From contig CAKZWV010000074.1 of assembly GCA_937922005.1 (NCBI GenBank), positions 1-30,617 on the forward strand: 30,617 bases of DNA, in the 5' to 3' direction. The DNA is from an uncultured Clostridia bacterium. Its GTDB lineage: Bacteria; Bacillota; Clostridia; Saccharofermentanales; DTU023. Under the pieces are notes generated by a model that ran no database searches, was not told where the DNA came from, and was given only the letters and a program-made list of their open reading frames with translations. Below, one piece after another: positions 6,674 through 15,488 of this stretch. Every line of letters begins with the position of its first letter. Position 1 is the stretch's first letter. A program made the translations under genes and the position numbers.

Positions 6674-8371
6674 TTACTGCGCTACGGTGAAGAGGGCGTA
6701 GAAGTAGCCTTTGCTGGCCATGAGCTCGTTGAAAGTGCCAGTTTCTTCGATTTTTCCATTTTTCAGGACAAGGATGCCATCGTAGCGGCGTAGGAGAGAT
6801 TCCTCCAGGGCATGGGTCACGATGATCCTGGTCATCCCCTGGAGGTCCAGGATATCGCTGGTGACCTGGTGGGCCGTTTGGGCGTCGAGGGCGGCCGTGA
6901 CCTCATCGGCGAGGAGGAGGGAGGACTTTTTCAGCAGAGATCGGGCGATAGAAATTCTTTGTTTTTCGCCCCCTGATAGGGTATTTCCTCCTTCTCCGCA
7001 GAGAAAATCATCAGTCCGCTCCGCCAAAAGCTCGGTCAGGTGGGCCCGGCGAATGCTCTCGTCTAGGTCCTTGCGAGGGAACGCGCGGAACATGGTGATA
7101 TTGTCCTTGATGGAGGCATTAAAAATAAAGACATTTTGCTGGATGACCGACATCAAGGAATACAGGGACTCCGGATCGATCTCCCGCAACTCTGTCTTAT
7201 CGATGCAAATACTCCCTTGATAATCGTCGCTTCCCGCCATGAGGAGGTGGAGGAGGGTGGATTTGCCACTTCCGCTAGCCCCTACGATGGCATAGGACTT
7301 GCCTGCCTCAAAGCTAGTTGAAATGTCGGTGAGCACTTGTTTTTCACCGTCATAAGAAAAGGAAAGCTTCTTGACTTCAATACGATCTTGGAGGGCTGGG
7401 AGCTTGGTGGTGCCGGTGTTACCGGTGTGCTGGTCGAGGGCTAGGGCAAGCTTGTCGATGAGGGCGAGGGAGGCCTTGCGACCGGCGATTAGGGTTGGAA
7501 GCTGCTGGATGGGATCTAGAACATAGTTCATGAGTTGGAGGAAGACGATGAGCTTGCCTGGGGTCAGGCGGGGGTCCCGGAGGGCCATATAGGCCCCTAG
7601 GAGGAAGACCCCCAATTGGGCGATGGCCCCGGTGGTATTTCCCATGGAAGAAAGTAAGATTTTGAGGCCCCGGCGCTTGCTCTTTTCTTCCTCTAGGTTC
7701 GCATTGCGCTGGATAAAGAGGTCAGTTACTTCTTTTTCCGCCTGAAAGCTCTTAATAACGGAAAAGCCACTTAGACAGTCCTGCATGATCTCCGTGAAAC
7801 TCTTGTTCTCCTGCGAAACTTTTTTTTCTGCTTCGGGTAGACGTCCCCCTGCCATGACAGAAGCGAGGACGGGGAGGGCTGAGAGGCCCAAGGCCACCGC
7901 CGTCATGGTGGGAGAATACCAAATCATCATAAGGAGGGCCCCGACCAAGGATACGATTAGGGTAACCAGAGATGGAATAGAGGCCAGATAATCCTCTTCG
8001 ATCCGGGTAGCATCATTGGTGAGGGCCGAAAGGTAAGTGGCGGTAGTTTCTGTCCGGAAAGAGGCAATCCCCTTTTCGGTGTTTTTTTTAAAGGCAAAAT
8101 CCTTATATTGCTTCATGGCCCGCTTCAAGAAGCGGGGATTGGCATAATATGTCAAGAGGCAGACAAGGAGCAAGGCAACAAATAAGGCAAAACTGATGTA
8201 AAGGAGAGTGCCAAAGGGAAGGGCATCCTTGCCTGCAGCCGCATCCAGAATCTGTTGCATCAGCCAAGAAATGCCCAGATTGACCATACTAGCTCCGAGA
8301 GCGGCTAAGATGGCAAGGATCAGGAAGGGAATATTTGCTCGATAAAACTGAGCACGAAGTTGACGTGACAT
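6674..8371 (-). CDS. ABC exporter with fused membrane and ATPase domains
   Basis: This 565-residue protein is a half-transporter of the ABCB/MsbA type and would act as a homodimer in the cell membrane. Residues 1-310 contain about six membrane segments; the ATPase follows with Walker A GASGSGKST (about 363-371), signature LSGGEKQRISIARS (about 463) and Walker B LLLADEVTAALD (about 483). The usual DEP/DEA is DEV here. No accessory peptidase domain or neighbouring bacteriocin-like gene is seen, so the substrate cannot be named. The ribosome site before the ATG is weak (AAAGGA, about 14 bases upstream), so the start is less certain than the rest. It follows the TPM gene on the same strand after 97 bases and converges with the FtsX-type permease gene. 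Confidence 0.92.
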   Translation of the reverse strand: MSRQLRAQFYRANIPFLILAILAALGASMVNLGISWLMQQILDAAAGKDALPFGTLLYISFALFVALLLVCLLTYYANPRFLKRAMKQYKDFAFKKNTEKGIASFRTETTATYLSALTNDATRIEEDYLASIPSLVTLIVSLVGALLMMIWYSPTMTAVALGLSALPVLASVMAGGRLPEAEKKVSQENKSFTEIMQDCLSGFSVIKSFQAEKEVTDLFIQRNANLEEEKSKRRGLKILLSSMGNTTGAIAQLGVFLLGAYMALRDPRLTPGKLIVFLQLMNYVLDPIQQLPTLIAGRKASLALIDKLALALDQHTGNTGTTKLPALQDRIEVKKLSFSYDGEKQVLTDISTSFEAGKSYAIVGASGSGKSTLLHLLMAGSDDYQGSICIDKTELREIDPESLYSLMSVIQQNVFIFNASIKDNITMFRAFPRKDLDESIRRAHLTELLAERTDDFLCGEGGNTLSGGEKQRISIARSLLKKSSLLLADEVTAALDAQTAHQVTSDILDLQGMTRIIVTHALEESLLRRYDGILVLKNGKIEETGTFNELMASKGYFYALFTVAQ

Positions 8372-8443
8372 ATGGATTAGGATTTTCCTTTGCTATGATT
8401 ATGGTTCACTACTTAAAATTGGATCACAACTCCTAATTTTTCG

Positions 8444-8478
8444 CCGCTATTAGAGTTTTAGACCGTTATTAGAATTTT
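8444..8478. repeat. Direct repeat across the stop codon of the TPM gene
   Basis: CCGCTATTAGAGTTTT (8444-8459) and CCGTTATTAGAATTTT (8463-8478) are two copies with two differences, 19 bp apart. The second contains the TAA stop codon (minus strand) of the TPM gene, so the end of the gene looks locally duplicated into the intergenic space. Confidence 0.7.
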
Positions 8479-10751
8479 CCTCCGCTACTCGAGGATGTTG
8501 AGCCACCGGAGCTGTAAGTTGAGACACCTCCGGAAGAGCTGCCGCCTCCAGAGCCACTGGAATAGTCCTTTTCGGGTGGCTTTCTGCGGCGGGTGCGGTC
8601 TGTCGATACCAGGGTACGACGGTGGACCAGGTGATCGACTTCGGGAGATTCAGATGTGGCATAGGCCCACTTGCGACGCTTCGGACGATAGGCCCGCTTC
8701 ACCTTATGGCGGAAAACCCATGCCATAATGCCAGCCAAGATCATGGAAAGGCCAAATTCACCTTCTTGGATCTTATGGTATTGCTTTTTCGTGTACTCGT
8801 CGACTGTGCCTTTTCCTTTTTCAATACTGAGTAATTCCGTCGTTGAAGCTCCCCTATCAAAGCACTCAGACATCTGGTCAAGAGCCGTATTGACAGCACC
8901 TACGTAGTCGGCATCTTTGAGAAAAGGCAAGACCTCGTGGACGATGGCCTGTTGGCGGTTATCTTCGAAATACCAGAGACTGATTCCTTTAAAGGTTTGC
9001 CGGTATTCTCGTAAGTCCATATCAAATAAGATGATAATGTTATCCTGGTCCTTATCAAAATGCTCCACATAGTAGTGTTCGGTATATTTGACGGGGTCCC
9101 GGTATTTGTTTTTCTTGGTCGTCAAGAGAATGAAGTCGGTGTAGTATTTTTTGGAAACTTCATTGAGGCGTTTGTTCAGGGCTTCTTTTTCTTCTTCGGA
9201 AAAAAGCTCGCCTAAATCTTCAATGCGGTCCATTTCTTCCGGATCCGTTCCGTCCCAGGAACCCGTTGGGGGACCCGAGGTAGAGGCGACATCGGGAAGT
9301 TGTTCCCAATCTTCTTTGGCCCGACTGGTACCCCGATTGGCTTGGACTTGGTAGGGTCTAGCCAGCAGGGGGCCTGAGGTGGAGTGAGAGGGGAAAGATT
9401 GCGAGGAGAAAGTCTGTGAGTGGGAAATCTGCGAGGGTATGGCCTGCGGAGCTTCGGACTGCGAGGGAGTCTGGACGATCTCCATGGCTTGCACCTCATC
9501 TCCTACCACTTGGGACCAGTATGATCGGACTGTTTGTTCTTCGATTACATTCGCAGGAGAGCCAATAAAGAAGAAAACCCCTAACCAGAGGGCCAAACAC
9601 AAGAGAAATACGAGAAGGCTCACCAGATTAAGCTTGAGAACGTCGAGGGGCATTTCGCCGTGGATCTTCTTCGTTTGCCCATTGATGGTAAAGACATATT
9701 TTTTTCGCATGTACTGGTAGGTCATGACATAGACTGGCTTTAAAATGAGATCTGGGTCTTTCGTCATGTCATAGGAACTTTCCTTCTTGTTGAACGTGAC
9801 CTGAGATAGATCATGGGTTAAATCGCGAATCTCTTCGTCAATAGCGGTATTGACTTGGATCTCAGCTTGCTTTTCTGTTGTCTTAGCATCGGTCTGATAG
9901 TTTTCGGCCCGATAGCCGGTCAAATAGGGCATGGCAAAAGGCTTAACCTTATCCTCCACGAAAGGCGTAACCATAGCAACCGATTCCTCAGGCAGTTTCT
10001 TAGAGGCGTAGCAGGAGATATGGTTAAAAGTCAGATTTGCGGTCTCAACGAAGTCATAGGTCTTAGTCTCTGTGATTATATCGTCTCCTTCCTCCCAGCT
10101 ATTGATCACTTTGCCAGATCCGGAGGTATCTACGTGAGCAGAATAGGCATAATTCCAGAAGGGTAAATACACGCCTTCCATCGAATCTAGCTGAGTTTCT
10201 GTATTAAAACTTCTCGGTATAAAAAATTTTTTTGCGATCTGTTTTTTGAAATAGTCTTTGATAAACTTCTTATCATATTTAAACGGGATAATTTGATGAG
10301 GACGAAATTCATTTGCCAAGCGATCCGTGAGTATCACCGGGCTATGGCAATATTGACAGATGGCAGCTGCTGTGCCTGGTTCTGAAATAATCTCGGCCCC
10401 GCAGCTTTGACAGCGAAATACCTGGATATCTTCAGCGGCAGGGATTGAGCCTGGGACGGATCCTGGGGCTGTTCCTGGGGCAGCTGTCCATCCTGCCTGA
10501 CCAGTGGTGGGAGCTCCAGATTGTGGCGCAATGGGAACGCCCATTCCAGGAAGAGACGCATTCCCAGCTGCTTGCTGGCTTTCTGCCTCAAGCTTGGCGG
10601 CTTTTGCTTTTGCTTCTGCTTCTAGCTTTGCCGCATATGCCTCTAATTCTTCTACAGTCGAGACTCCGTTGCAGTATTCACATTTGACCTCGTCTGTGCC
10701 GGGTTGGTATTCGATGGGGGCCCCGCACTGGGGACATTTATAGCTAAGCAT
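8469..10751 (-). CDS. Double zinc-ribbon membrane protein with C-terminal TPM domain
   Basis: This 760-residue protein starts with a zinc ribbon (C6xxC9, C24xxC27), an alanine/lysine/glutamate helix that may be a coiled coil (about 33-62), a Gly/Pro linker and a second ribbon (C114xxC117, C132xxC135). A domain of about 230 residues without a name I recognise follows, with ISCYASKKLPEESV and PYLTGYRAENYQ. There is a membrane segment at about 378-402 and a Ser/Gln/Pro linker. Next is a TPM domain (YgcG/Psb32 family, about 507-650, DLGELFSEEEKEALNKRL and DNIIILFDMDLRE). A second hydrophobic segment lies near 670-685, and the Ser/Gly tail ending SSGGKF is typical of TPM proteins. TPM domains are linked to membrane protein quality control or phosphatase activity in plants; the bacterial role is unclear. 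The ribosome site GGAG precedes the ATG by 7 bases. It may share a transcript with the SIMPL genes upstream. Confidence 0.85.
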   Translation of the reverse strand: MLSYKCPQCGAPIEYQPGTDEVKCEYCNGVSTVEELEAYAAKLEAEAKAKAAKLEAESQQAAGNASLPGMGVPIAPQSGAPTTGQAGWTAAPGTAPGSVPGSIPAAEDIQVFRCQSCGAEIISEPGTAAAICQYCHSPVILTDRLANEFRPHQIIPFKYDKKFIKDYFKKQIAKKFFIPRSFNTETQLDSMEGVYLPFWNYAYSAHVDTSGSGKVINSWEEGDDIITETKTYDFVETANLTFNHISCYASKKLPEESVAMVTPFVEDKVKPFAMPYLTGYRAENYQTDAKTTEKQAEIQVNTAIDEEIRDLTHDLSQVTFNKKESSYDMTKDPDLILKPVYVMTYQYMRKKYVFTINGQTKKIHGEMPLDVLKLNLVSLLVFLLCLALWLGVFFFIGSPANVIEEQTVRSYWSQVVGDEVQAMEIVQTPSQSEAPQAIPSQISHSQTFSSQSFPSHSTSGPLLARPYQVQANRGTSRAKEDWEQLPDVASTSGPPTGSWDGTDPEEMDRIEDLGELFSEEEKEALNKRLNEVSKKYYTDFILLTTKKNKYRDPVKYTEHYYVEHFDKDQDNIIILFDMDLREYRQTFKGISLWYFEDNRQQAIVHEVLPFLKDADYVGAVNTALDQMSECFDRGASTTELLSIEKGKGTVDEYTKKQYHKIQEGEFGLSMILAGIMAWVFRHKVKRAYRPKRRKWAYATSESPEVDHLVHRRTLVSTDRTRRRKPPEKDYSSGSGGGSSSGGVSTYSSGGSTSSSSGGKF

Positions 10752-10819
10752 ATTCTACTCCTATTCTAGAAGGAATGACGGATCCCTCCTAACGAGGGAC
10801 TATTTGCCCATAAGAAGAC

Positions 10820-10852
10820 GGATCAGCGGCTTTGTGGTGCAAGCCCTGATCC
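10820..10852 (-). terminator. Hairpin between the SIMPL cluster and the TPM gene
   Basis: On the minus strand a 12-bp stem (GGATCAGGGCTT with AAGCCGCTGATCC, one bulged base) closes an 8-base loop and is followed by a weak T/C-rich run. It lies 54 bases after the last SIMPL gene. A second hairpin with arms TCCCTC and GAGGGA (10783-10799) lies between it and the TPM ribosome site. Either a leaky terminator or a leader structure is possible. Confidence 0.45.
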
Positions 10853-10905
10853 GGAGGGTATCCCCTAGCTAGTCAAAATGATCCGTTTTAAAATTGTTTC
10901 TACCG

Positions 10906-11730
10906 CTATTTTTCGTTCACAATCCGGTAGACGACGTTTAATTGGACCCTGATAGTCATAGAACCGAAGAAAGTTGAATCGGCAATTTTTCCGCCTTGGC
11001 TTGGCAGAACAGGGAGAGATATGGAATATGTAGCAAATTGATCTGAGACTTCTTCGCTTTTGATCTGGACGGGCACGGGATCCAATTTTACCCCGCTGAT
11101 TTTGGCTAGTTCTTCCGCCTGGATCTTGGCAAGTTGCATAGCATTTTCTGCGGCACTGGCATAGGCATCTCCGATATTGGTTCGGTGCGGAAAGTAGGCG
11201 TTTGCCGTGACGTTCCCATTCTGGATTTTGTCGATGATTTCGAAGACCCTCTCCGTATCGTGGATCAGGACACTGATGGCCTGATTCACCCGATACATAA
11301 GGATGGTTTGTGGAGAGTCAGGATAATCGGTCTCGGTATAGACTTGTAAACTCATAAATACCAGATCCTCACGTGTAACTCCATCGCTTTTTAAGGAAGA
11401 GATCAAATCCTCAACGATCGTGTTACATTGGGAGGTGGCGGTAATAAAATCGGGATCAGCTGTTTGCACCTGTAGTTGTACTTCTACCAAGTCTGGCTCG
11501 ACGCTAGCTGCACCAGTAGTTGTTACCGATATGGTCCGAGGCTTTTTAGCTTTCTTTGGGGGAGTAGATTTCTTAGGAATAGACTTAGCAGATGGGGTCG
11601 ATTCTTCGGCCAATACCTGGTTCCTGCTTGGGGTCAAGGCAAGGGTTCCTAGGCCTGCCAGCATGAGGCTGGCAAGAAGGATCCCTAAAATCCTTATGCC
11701 TTTTTGTTTCATCGGGATACGGTTCGTCAT
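10906..11730 (-). CDS. Secreted SIMPL domain (DUF541) protein, copy 3
   Basis: This 274-residue protein has a positively charged N-terminus and a hydrophobic span (GILLASLMLAGLGTLAL), then a Lys/Pro-rich linker, and then the SIMPL fold beginning ISVTTTGAASVEPDLVEVQLQVQT. SIMPL (DUF541; YggE, BP26) proteins are periplasmic or extracellular, form ring oligomers in one studied case and have no settled function, though YggE is tied to stress tolerance. The start is set at 11730, where AAAGGAAAG precedes the ATG; the longer frame to 11793 has no ribosome site. It is the last of three tandem paralogues. It shares with them the motifs near YRVNQ and DAYASAAENAMQLAKIQAEELAKISG-type helix, and the ending VVYRI. 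Confidence 0.86.
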   Translation of the reverse strand: MTNRIPMKQKGIRILGILLASLMLAGLGTLALTPSRNQVLAEESTPSAKSIPKKSTPPKKAKKPRTISVTTTGAASVEPDLVEVQLQVQTADPDFITATSQCNTIVEDLISSLKSDGVTREDLVFMSLQVYTETDYPDSPQTILMYRVNQAISVLIHDTERVFEIIDKIQNGNVTANAYFPHRTNIGDAYASAAENAMQLAKIQAEELAKISGVKLDPVPVQIKSEEVSDQFATYSISLPVLPSQGGKIADSTFFGSMTIRVQLNVVYRIVNEK

Positions 11731-11843
11731 AGTACTTTCCTTTCTAGGATAAATGGCTCGTTGGAAGCCATGAGTGGGCTGACTGGCAGCCATATTAGAA
11801 GTAGGCCGACTGACAGCGAAATGAGCGGTGCGATGAGAGAGAC

Positions 11844-12764
11844 TTATTTATCATTCAGGATGCGGTAACTGGCCTTGATCTTTACATTGACCGGGATTTT
11901 GGTTCGTAGGTAATGGAGGAAAAAGGCATCCTGTTCGTCCACATCCTCATCTTGTGGTCTCTCGTCAAAATAGAAGCTTGAATAAGAGCTGATGGAATCA
12001 TCGACTTCATCGCTAATGACCTCAACGGGCTCTGGATCGATTTTCAGCCCATAGAGTGCAGCAGTCTGCTCAGCTTGGATATCCGCCAAGGCCCTAGCCT
12101 TTTGTACCGCCTCTGCATAGGCCTCGGTCAAATCCGTCTTGTTCAAATACATGAATTCCGGTCGACCATGGTTATTGATGACCTCGTTCATAATTTCATA
12201 CAAATATTCCAAGTTCCGTACGGTGCAGCTAAAAATCTGATAGACTCGATAGCCTTCAATGGTCTCAGGACTAGTCTCATAGTTGTAGTCGCACGTAATC
12301 GTTTTGCAGGAAGATTGAATATCTCCTTGGGCGACGCCCCTCTCTTCTAAGAGCTTGTAGATGCGTCCCATAGCTTCATTAGATTTGATAATGGTGGCCA
12401 AAAGTTCAGTGTCAGTAACCTCAACATGTAACTGTATGCTTGCTGTGTCAGGAACAACAGAAACAGACCCAGTGCTGGTGACGGTAATCGTCCTCGTAGC
12501 CTTTTTAGGCTTCTCCACCAAGACCCCTGAGTCTTTTTTAGAGGATTGTTTGGATTTCTTGTTCGTTTTCTTGTTCGTTTCTTTGCTAGTTTTATTGCTA
12601 GCTTTGTGGATCGTTCTATTGCTAGTTCCTAGGGCTTGGACTTGGCACCAGACGCTTGGATGAACTAGCGTTGCTTGAAGGATCAGCAGAGCGCTGACAA
12701 GAAGGATCCACCCTATTCTGGAGATCCTTGTGGCTTCTTTATTTCCCTTTGACTTCGAAACCAT
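11844..12764 (-). CDS. Secreted SIMPL domain (DUF541) protein, copy 2
   Basis: This 306-residue protein has an N-terminal hydrophobic segment (IGWILLVSALLILQATLV) after basic residues, so it is exported or anchored. A linker made almost only of Lys, Ser, Asn and Thr (about 45-80) follows, then the SIMPL domain starting RTITVTSTGSVSVVPDTASIQLHV-like. The conserved helix with AYAEAVQKARALADIQAEQ precedes LKIDPEPV. The ribosome site GGAGG lies 8 bases before the ATG, and the gap from the first paralogue is only 22 bases, so the two are one transcript. The lysine-rich linker could bind acidic wall polymers, but this is inference. Confidence 0.87.
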   Translation of the reverse strand: MVSKSKGNKEATRISRIGWILLVSALLILQATLVHPSVWCQVQALGTSNRTIHKASNKTSKETNKKTNKKSKQSSKKDSGVLVEKPKKATRTITVTSTGSVSVVPDTASIQLHVEVTDTELLATIIKSNEAMGRIYKLLEERGVAQGDIQSSCKTITCDYNYETSPETIEGYRVYQIFSCTVRNLEYLYEIMNEVINNHGRPEFMYLNKTDLTEAYAEAVQKARALADIQAEQTAALYGLKIDPEPVEVISDEVDDSISSYSSFYFDERPQDEDVDEQDAFFLHYLRTKIPVNVKIKASYRILNDK

Positions 12765-12786
12765 GGTGCTTTCCTCCTAAAGATTC

Positions 12787-13641
12787 TTACTTGGCGTCAA
12801 CCACTCGGTAGGTAACGACCAAATTTACGTTGAGGGGAACCATGCCGTAAAAGTTGTTAGAATCTACGGCCTGGTTCTCTTTTTCATTTAGGTCTTTGAG
12901 CGAACGGATGTATTCCGAATATGAACTAAATTGTCGTACAACAGCGTCTACAGAGATGTTGGTCGGAATAGGGTCTAGTTTCAGGCCGTTGATCTTGGCG
13001 ATTTGTTGGGCTTGCAATTCAGCCATGGCCTTCGCCTTTTGCGTAGCTAAGTCATAAACGTCAGACAAATCCGTTTTCTGGAAGCGTATGGCCTCCAGGG
13101 ATACATTCTCCAGGTCTTGAACGCCCTTGAAAATAGGATCGAGCTTTTCTAAATCGTATACTTCGACATAGAGCGTCTTTATATTTTTGTACTCTCCACT
13201 AGAAGACGTGTCCTCGTCATTAGGTTTCGTAATAAATTGCTCAGTTATATGGAAGATATCTTCAAATGGAATACCTTCTTCTTGCAAGAAATCTACTAAC
13301 TTCCTGACCTTTTGCGAGCAGGTTAAAATACTTCCTATAAAACTTACGCCTGAACCCTCGACGGTGAACTGGAGTTCAGCCATATCAGGGACGACTTTAA
13401 TGGAACCCCAGGCCGATACCGCAATGCTTTTGCCGTCATAGTTAGACTTGGAAGCCCATACGGAGTTATCTTTGCCTTGACTGTGCGAACTTTTCTCGAT
13501 CGCCCCCTCTGCCAAAACCGGGTTCCGTGCTCTTGGCAAGGGCATAAATCCTAGCGCAGCAAGTGCCGTACAGATGAAGAGGATCCAAGAAAGCTTGCTC
13601 GCTTTCTGTCTTGCATTCTTAGTAAGCTTTTGCAAAATCAT
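12787..13641 (-). CDS. Secreted SIMPL domain (DUF541) protein, copy 1
   Basis: This 284-residue protein heads the SIMPL cluster. Basic residues and a hydrophobic core (LSWILFICTALAALGFM) make an export signal. The SIMPL domain starts KSIAVSAWGSIKVVPDMAELQFTV-like and contains the family's KAKAMAELQAQQIAKINGLKLDPIP-type helix and strand. It is the most diverged of the three in its middle part. GGGAGG lies 8 bases before the ATG. The 133-base gap to the YjiH gene upstream shows no convincing promoter or terminator, so read-through from that gene is possible. Confidence 0.87.
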   Translation of the reverse strand: MILQKLTKNARQKASKLSWILFICTALAALGFMPLPRARNPVLAEGAIEKSSHSQGKDNSVWASKSNYDGKSIAVSAWGSIKVVPDMAELQFTVEGSGVSFIGSILTCSQKVRKLVDFLQEEGIPFEDIFHITEQFITKPNDEDTSSSGEYKNIKTLYVEVYDLEKLDPIFKGVQDLENVSLEAIRFQKTDLSDVYDLATQKAKAMAELQAQQIAKINGLKLDPIPTNISVDAVVRQFSSYSEYIRSLKDLNEKENQAVDSNNFYGMVPLNVNLVVTYRVVDAK

Positions 13642-13774
13642 CGTGCTTTCCTCCCTATACTTATTCTGTAGAGAGCTTAGCTTGGCCGTTGGTTGACTCC
13701 CGTCTTTGGAAGATTACCTTGGCTGTTGCCTATGGGTTATTTTTGAAAAGTGTAGCATTATTGTGGATTATTTG

Positions 13775-15160
13775 CTAGAAGACAATCATCAATAAGAGGC
13801 CTGCCAAGATGATACTCAGAATGACCCGCTCGACCCAAATAATCAAATAATCCGTAAATTTTAACGGAATGTCGGTGCCCATCATGCAAGGGATAGAAGC
13901 TGAGAAGAATAAAATTTCGGAGACGCTGACGATGGCTACGAGCATCCGGGTGATAATAGATACGCCTTCACCAGCTACAAGAGGAGCAGGCAGGAGCATT
14001 TCGGCAATGCTGAGGGAGACAGCCTTCGCAGTTAATTGGGCTTCTGGTATCCGCATGAGGGCCGTGAAGGGGTAGAAGATGTAACCGATGAAGTCAAAGA
14101 CAGGGGTGTAGGTAGCGATGAGCAGGCCAATCATACCCACGCCAAGAAGGGAGGGGGCGATGTTCAGGGCCATCTTAAAACCGTCGACGAAATTGCTCTT
14201 TACCACTTCAAGGAGGGGAGGAGCAGCCTTAAAGGCCGTCATACCAGCTTCTGCTGCGGCACGGAAGCTTACTTTTCTCTTCGCTTCTTCCACCTTGGGT
14301 TTTCCGGAAAAATAGATATCTTTTTTGTTGCGTAAGGGATAAATGTGGACAGTAATGGCCGTGACGATAAAGGTAATGAAGAGGGTGGACCAGAAATAGA
14401 ACAACCAATGATCCATAATCCCTAAAGTATTGGCTACGATAATCATGAATGTTGCCGACACGGTAGAAAAGCCGGTAGCAATAATAGCTGCCTCTTTTTG
14501 GGTATAGCCGTCTTCTCGGTAAACCCGGTTAGTAATGAGCAGGGCTAAAGAATAACTTCCGACGAAGGAGGCAACAGCGTCGACCGCACTTCGTCCTGGT
14601 GTCCTAAAGAGGGGGCGCATAACCGGTTCCATAAAGACTCCAATGAATTCCATTAGGCCAAAACTTACCAAAAAGGCTAAGAAAATAGACCCGATGGGGA
14701 CAATGGTGGTAACGGAGACTAGAATCGCATTGAAAATCATGGGCAGCATGCCTTTTTCATGGAGAGCAGCTGGCCCCCAGCCTGTGATCTGCATAACGAG
14801 AAAAATCACGGAAGTGAGTTTCAAGCCAAAGAAAATCTTCCGAAAGAGGTCTCCCTCCCACTCTTTATTCTTAATAGCAAAATAAAGCCCGCCTACGACC
14901 ATGATGGTGCCGAAAATAATCCCGTAATGGGGAATGGTTTTGATCGCATTGACGATATGGTCGATAGGGATGGTCTTTTTTCCACCAAGTGGAATGGGAA
15001 CGAAGAACATAAAAATCCCTAGCAGGGAATAGAAAATAAAGAGGGCGACATCTTTACTGGTCCAGGTGTGGGCAACTGGGCTACCGGGTACTGGGGAACT
15101 TCCGCCTGAAGATGCTGTCATGGCTGCTTCCTTAGTTACCGCTTGTTTCGTTTCTTTCAT
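13775..15160 (-). CDS. YjiH family membrane protein with nucleoside-recognition (Gate) domains
   Basis: This 461-residue protein has about ten hydrophobic segments after a Ser/Gly/Pro-rich N-terminal tail of about 30 residues. Segments such as VPIPLGGKKTIPIDHIV, FVGSYSLALLITNRVYREDGYTQKEAAIIATGFSTVSATF and APLVAGEGVSIITRM are typical of YjiH proteins, which belong to the Gate/nucleoside-recognition superfamily (relatives of SpoVM-region and FeoB gate domains). The transported molecule is not established. AGGAGG lies 7 bases before the ATG. A promoter (15227-15255) is present on the same strand, divergent from the ABC/two-component operon. Confidence 0.87.
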   Translation of the reverse strand: MKETKQAVTKEAAMTASSGGSSPVPGSPVAHTWTSKDVALFIFYSLLGIFMFFVPIPLGGKKTIPIDHIVNAIKTIPHYGIIFGTIMVVGGLYFAIKNKEWEGDLFRKIFFGLKLTSVIFLVMQITGWGPAALHEKGMLPMIFNAILVSVTTIVPIGSIFLAFLVSFGLMEFIGVFMEPVMRPLFRTPGRSAVDAVASFVGSYSLALLITNRVYREDGYTQKEAAIIATGFSTVSATFMIIVANTLGIMDHWLFYFWSTLFITFIVTAITVHIYPLRNKKDIYFSGKPKVEEAKRKVSFRAAAEAGMTAFKAAPPLLEVVKSNFVDGFKMALNIAPSLLGVGMIGLLIATYTPVFDFIGYIFYPFTALMRIPEAQLTAKAVSLSIAEMLLPAPLVAGEGVSIITRMLVAIVSVSEILFFSASIPCMMGTDIPLKFTDYLIIWVERVILSIILAGLLLMIVF

Positions 15161-15226
15161 AAGTTACCTCCTAACGTAACACTTAACGTATGCGATGGTC
15201 ACGCATGCAAACAGCTTGTTAGGAAT

Positions 15227-15255
15227 AGTCTAGCCTATTAGGTATAGATGGTCAA
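15227..15255 (-). promoter_or_regulatory. Sigma-A promoter of the YjiH gene
   Basis: On the minus strand TTGACC (15250-15255), a 17-bp spacer and TAGACT (15227-15232) form a good promoter. The leader of about 65 bases includes a small hairpin with arms ATGCG and CGCAT near 15190-15206. The rest of the 328-base gap to the divergent operon has the hexamer repeats listed separately. Confidence 0.72.
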
Positions 15256-15411
15256 AAAAGCGAGCGCTAAGCCTAGAAAAGAGGGGCAAAAATGGATCGC
15301 AGGACTTGAAAGAAAATGGTCAAGAAAAGTCGCAGAATTATAAACTTGCTTGGATGATGTTTGCAAAGTGATCTTGATGAAAGCGGGAGTATGGTGTACC
15401 GCCATATCCGA

Positions 15412-15461
15412 TTTAAGATTAATTTAAGAGAGGGCTTAAGTGGGCTAAAGATGGGTTGAGT
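15412..15461 (+). promoter_or_regulatory. Direct hexamer repeats, probable OmpR-type regulator site
   Basis: Five similar hexamers follow each other: TTTAAG (15412), TTTAAG (15423), CTTAAG (15435), CTAAAG (15445) and TTGAGT (15456), spaced 11, 12, 10 and 11 bp. Hexamers separated by about five bases are the usual layout for PhoB/OmpR/PhoP-type response regulators. The array covers the -35 region and ends at the -10 box (TATACT, 15461-15466). No consensus -35 is present, as expected for an activator-dependent promoter. The operon's fourth gene encodes such a regulator. Confidence 0.6.
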
Positions 15462-15468
15462 ATACTCA
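15457..15468. promoter_or_regulatory. 12-bp palindrome over the -10 box
   Basis: TGAGTATACTCA is a perfect palindrome containing the likely -10 hexamer TATACT. It starts 21 bases before the first gene's start codon and 5 bases before the ribosome site. It could be a repressor site or a chance property of the -10. Confidence 0.4.
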
Positions 15469-15488
15469 GGCTAGGAGGTGATAGAAAC

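Noticed and set aside
15218..15234. Fourth copy of the palindromic operator at the YjiH promoter
   Set aside because: The TTAG and CTAG arms are 7 bases apart and the second arm does not match, so it fits the motif poorly.
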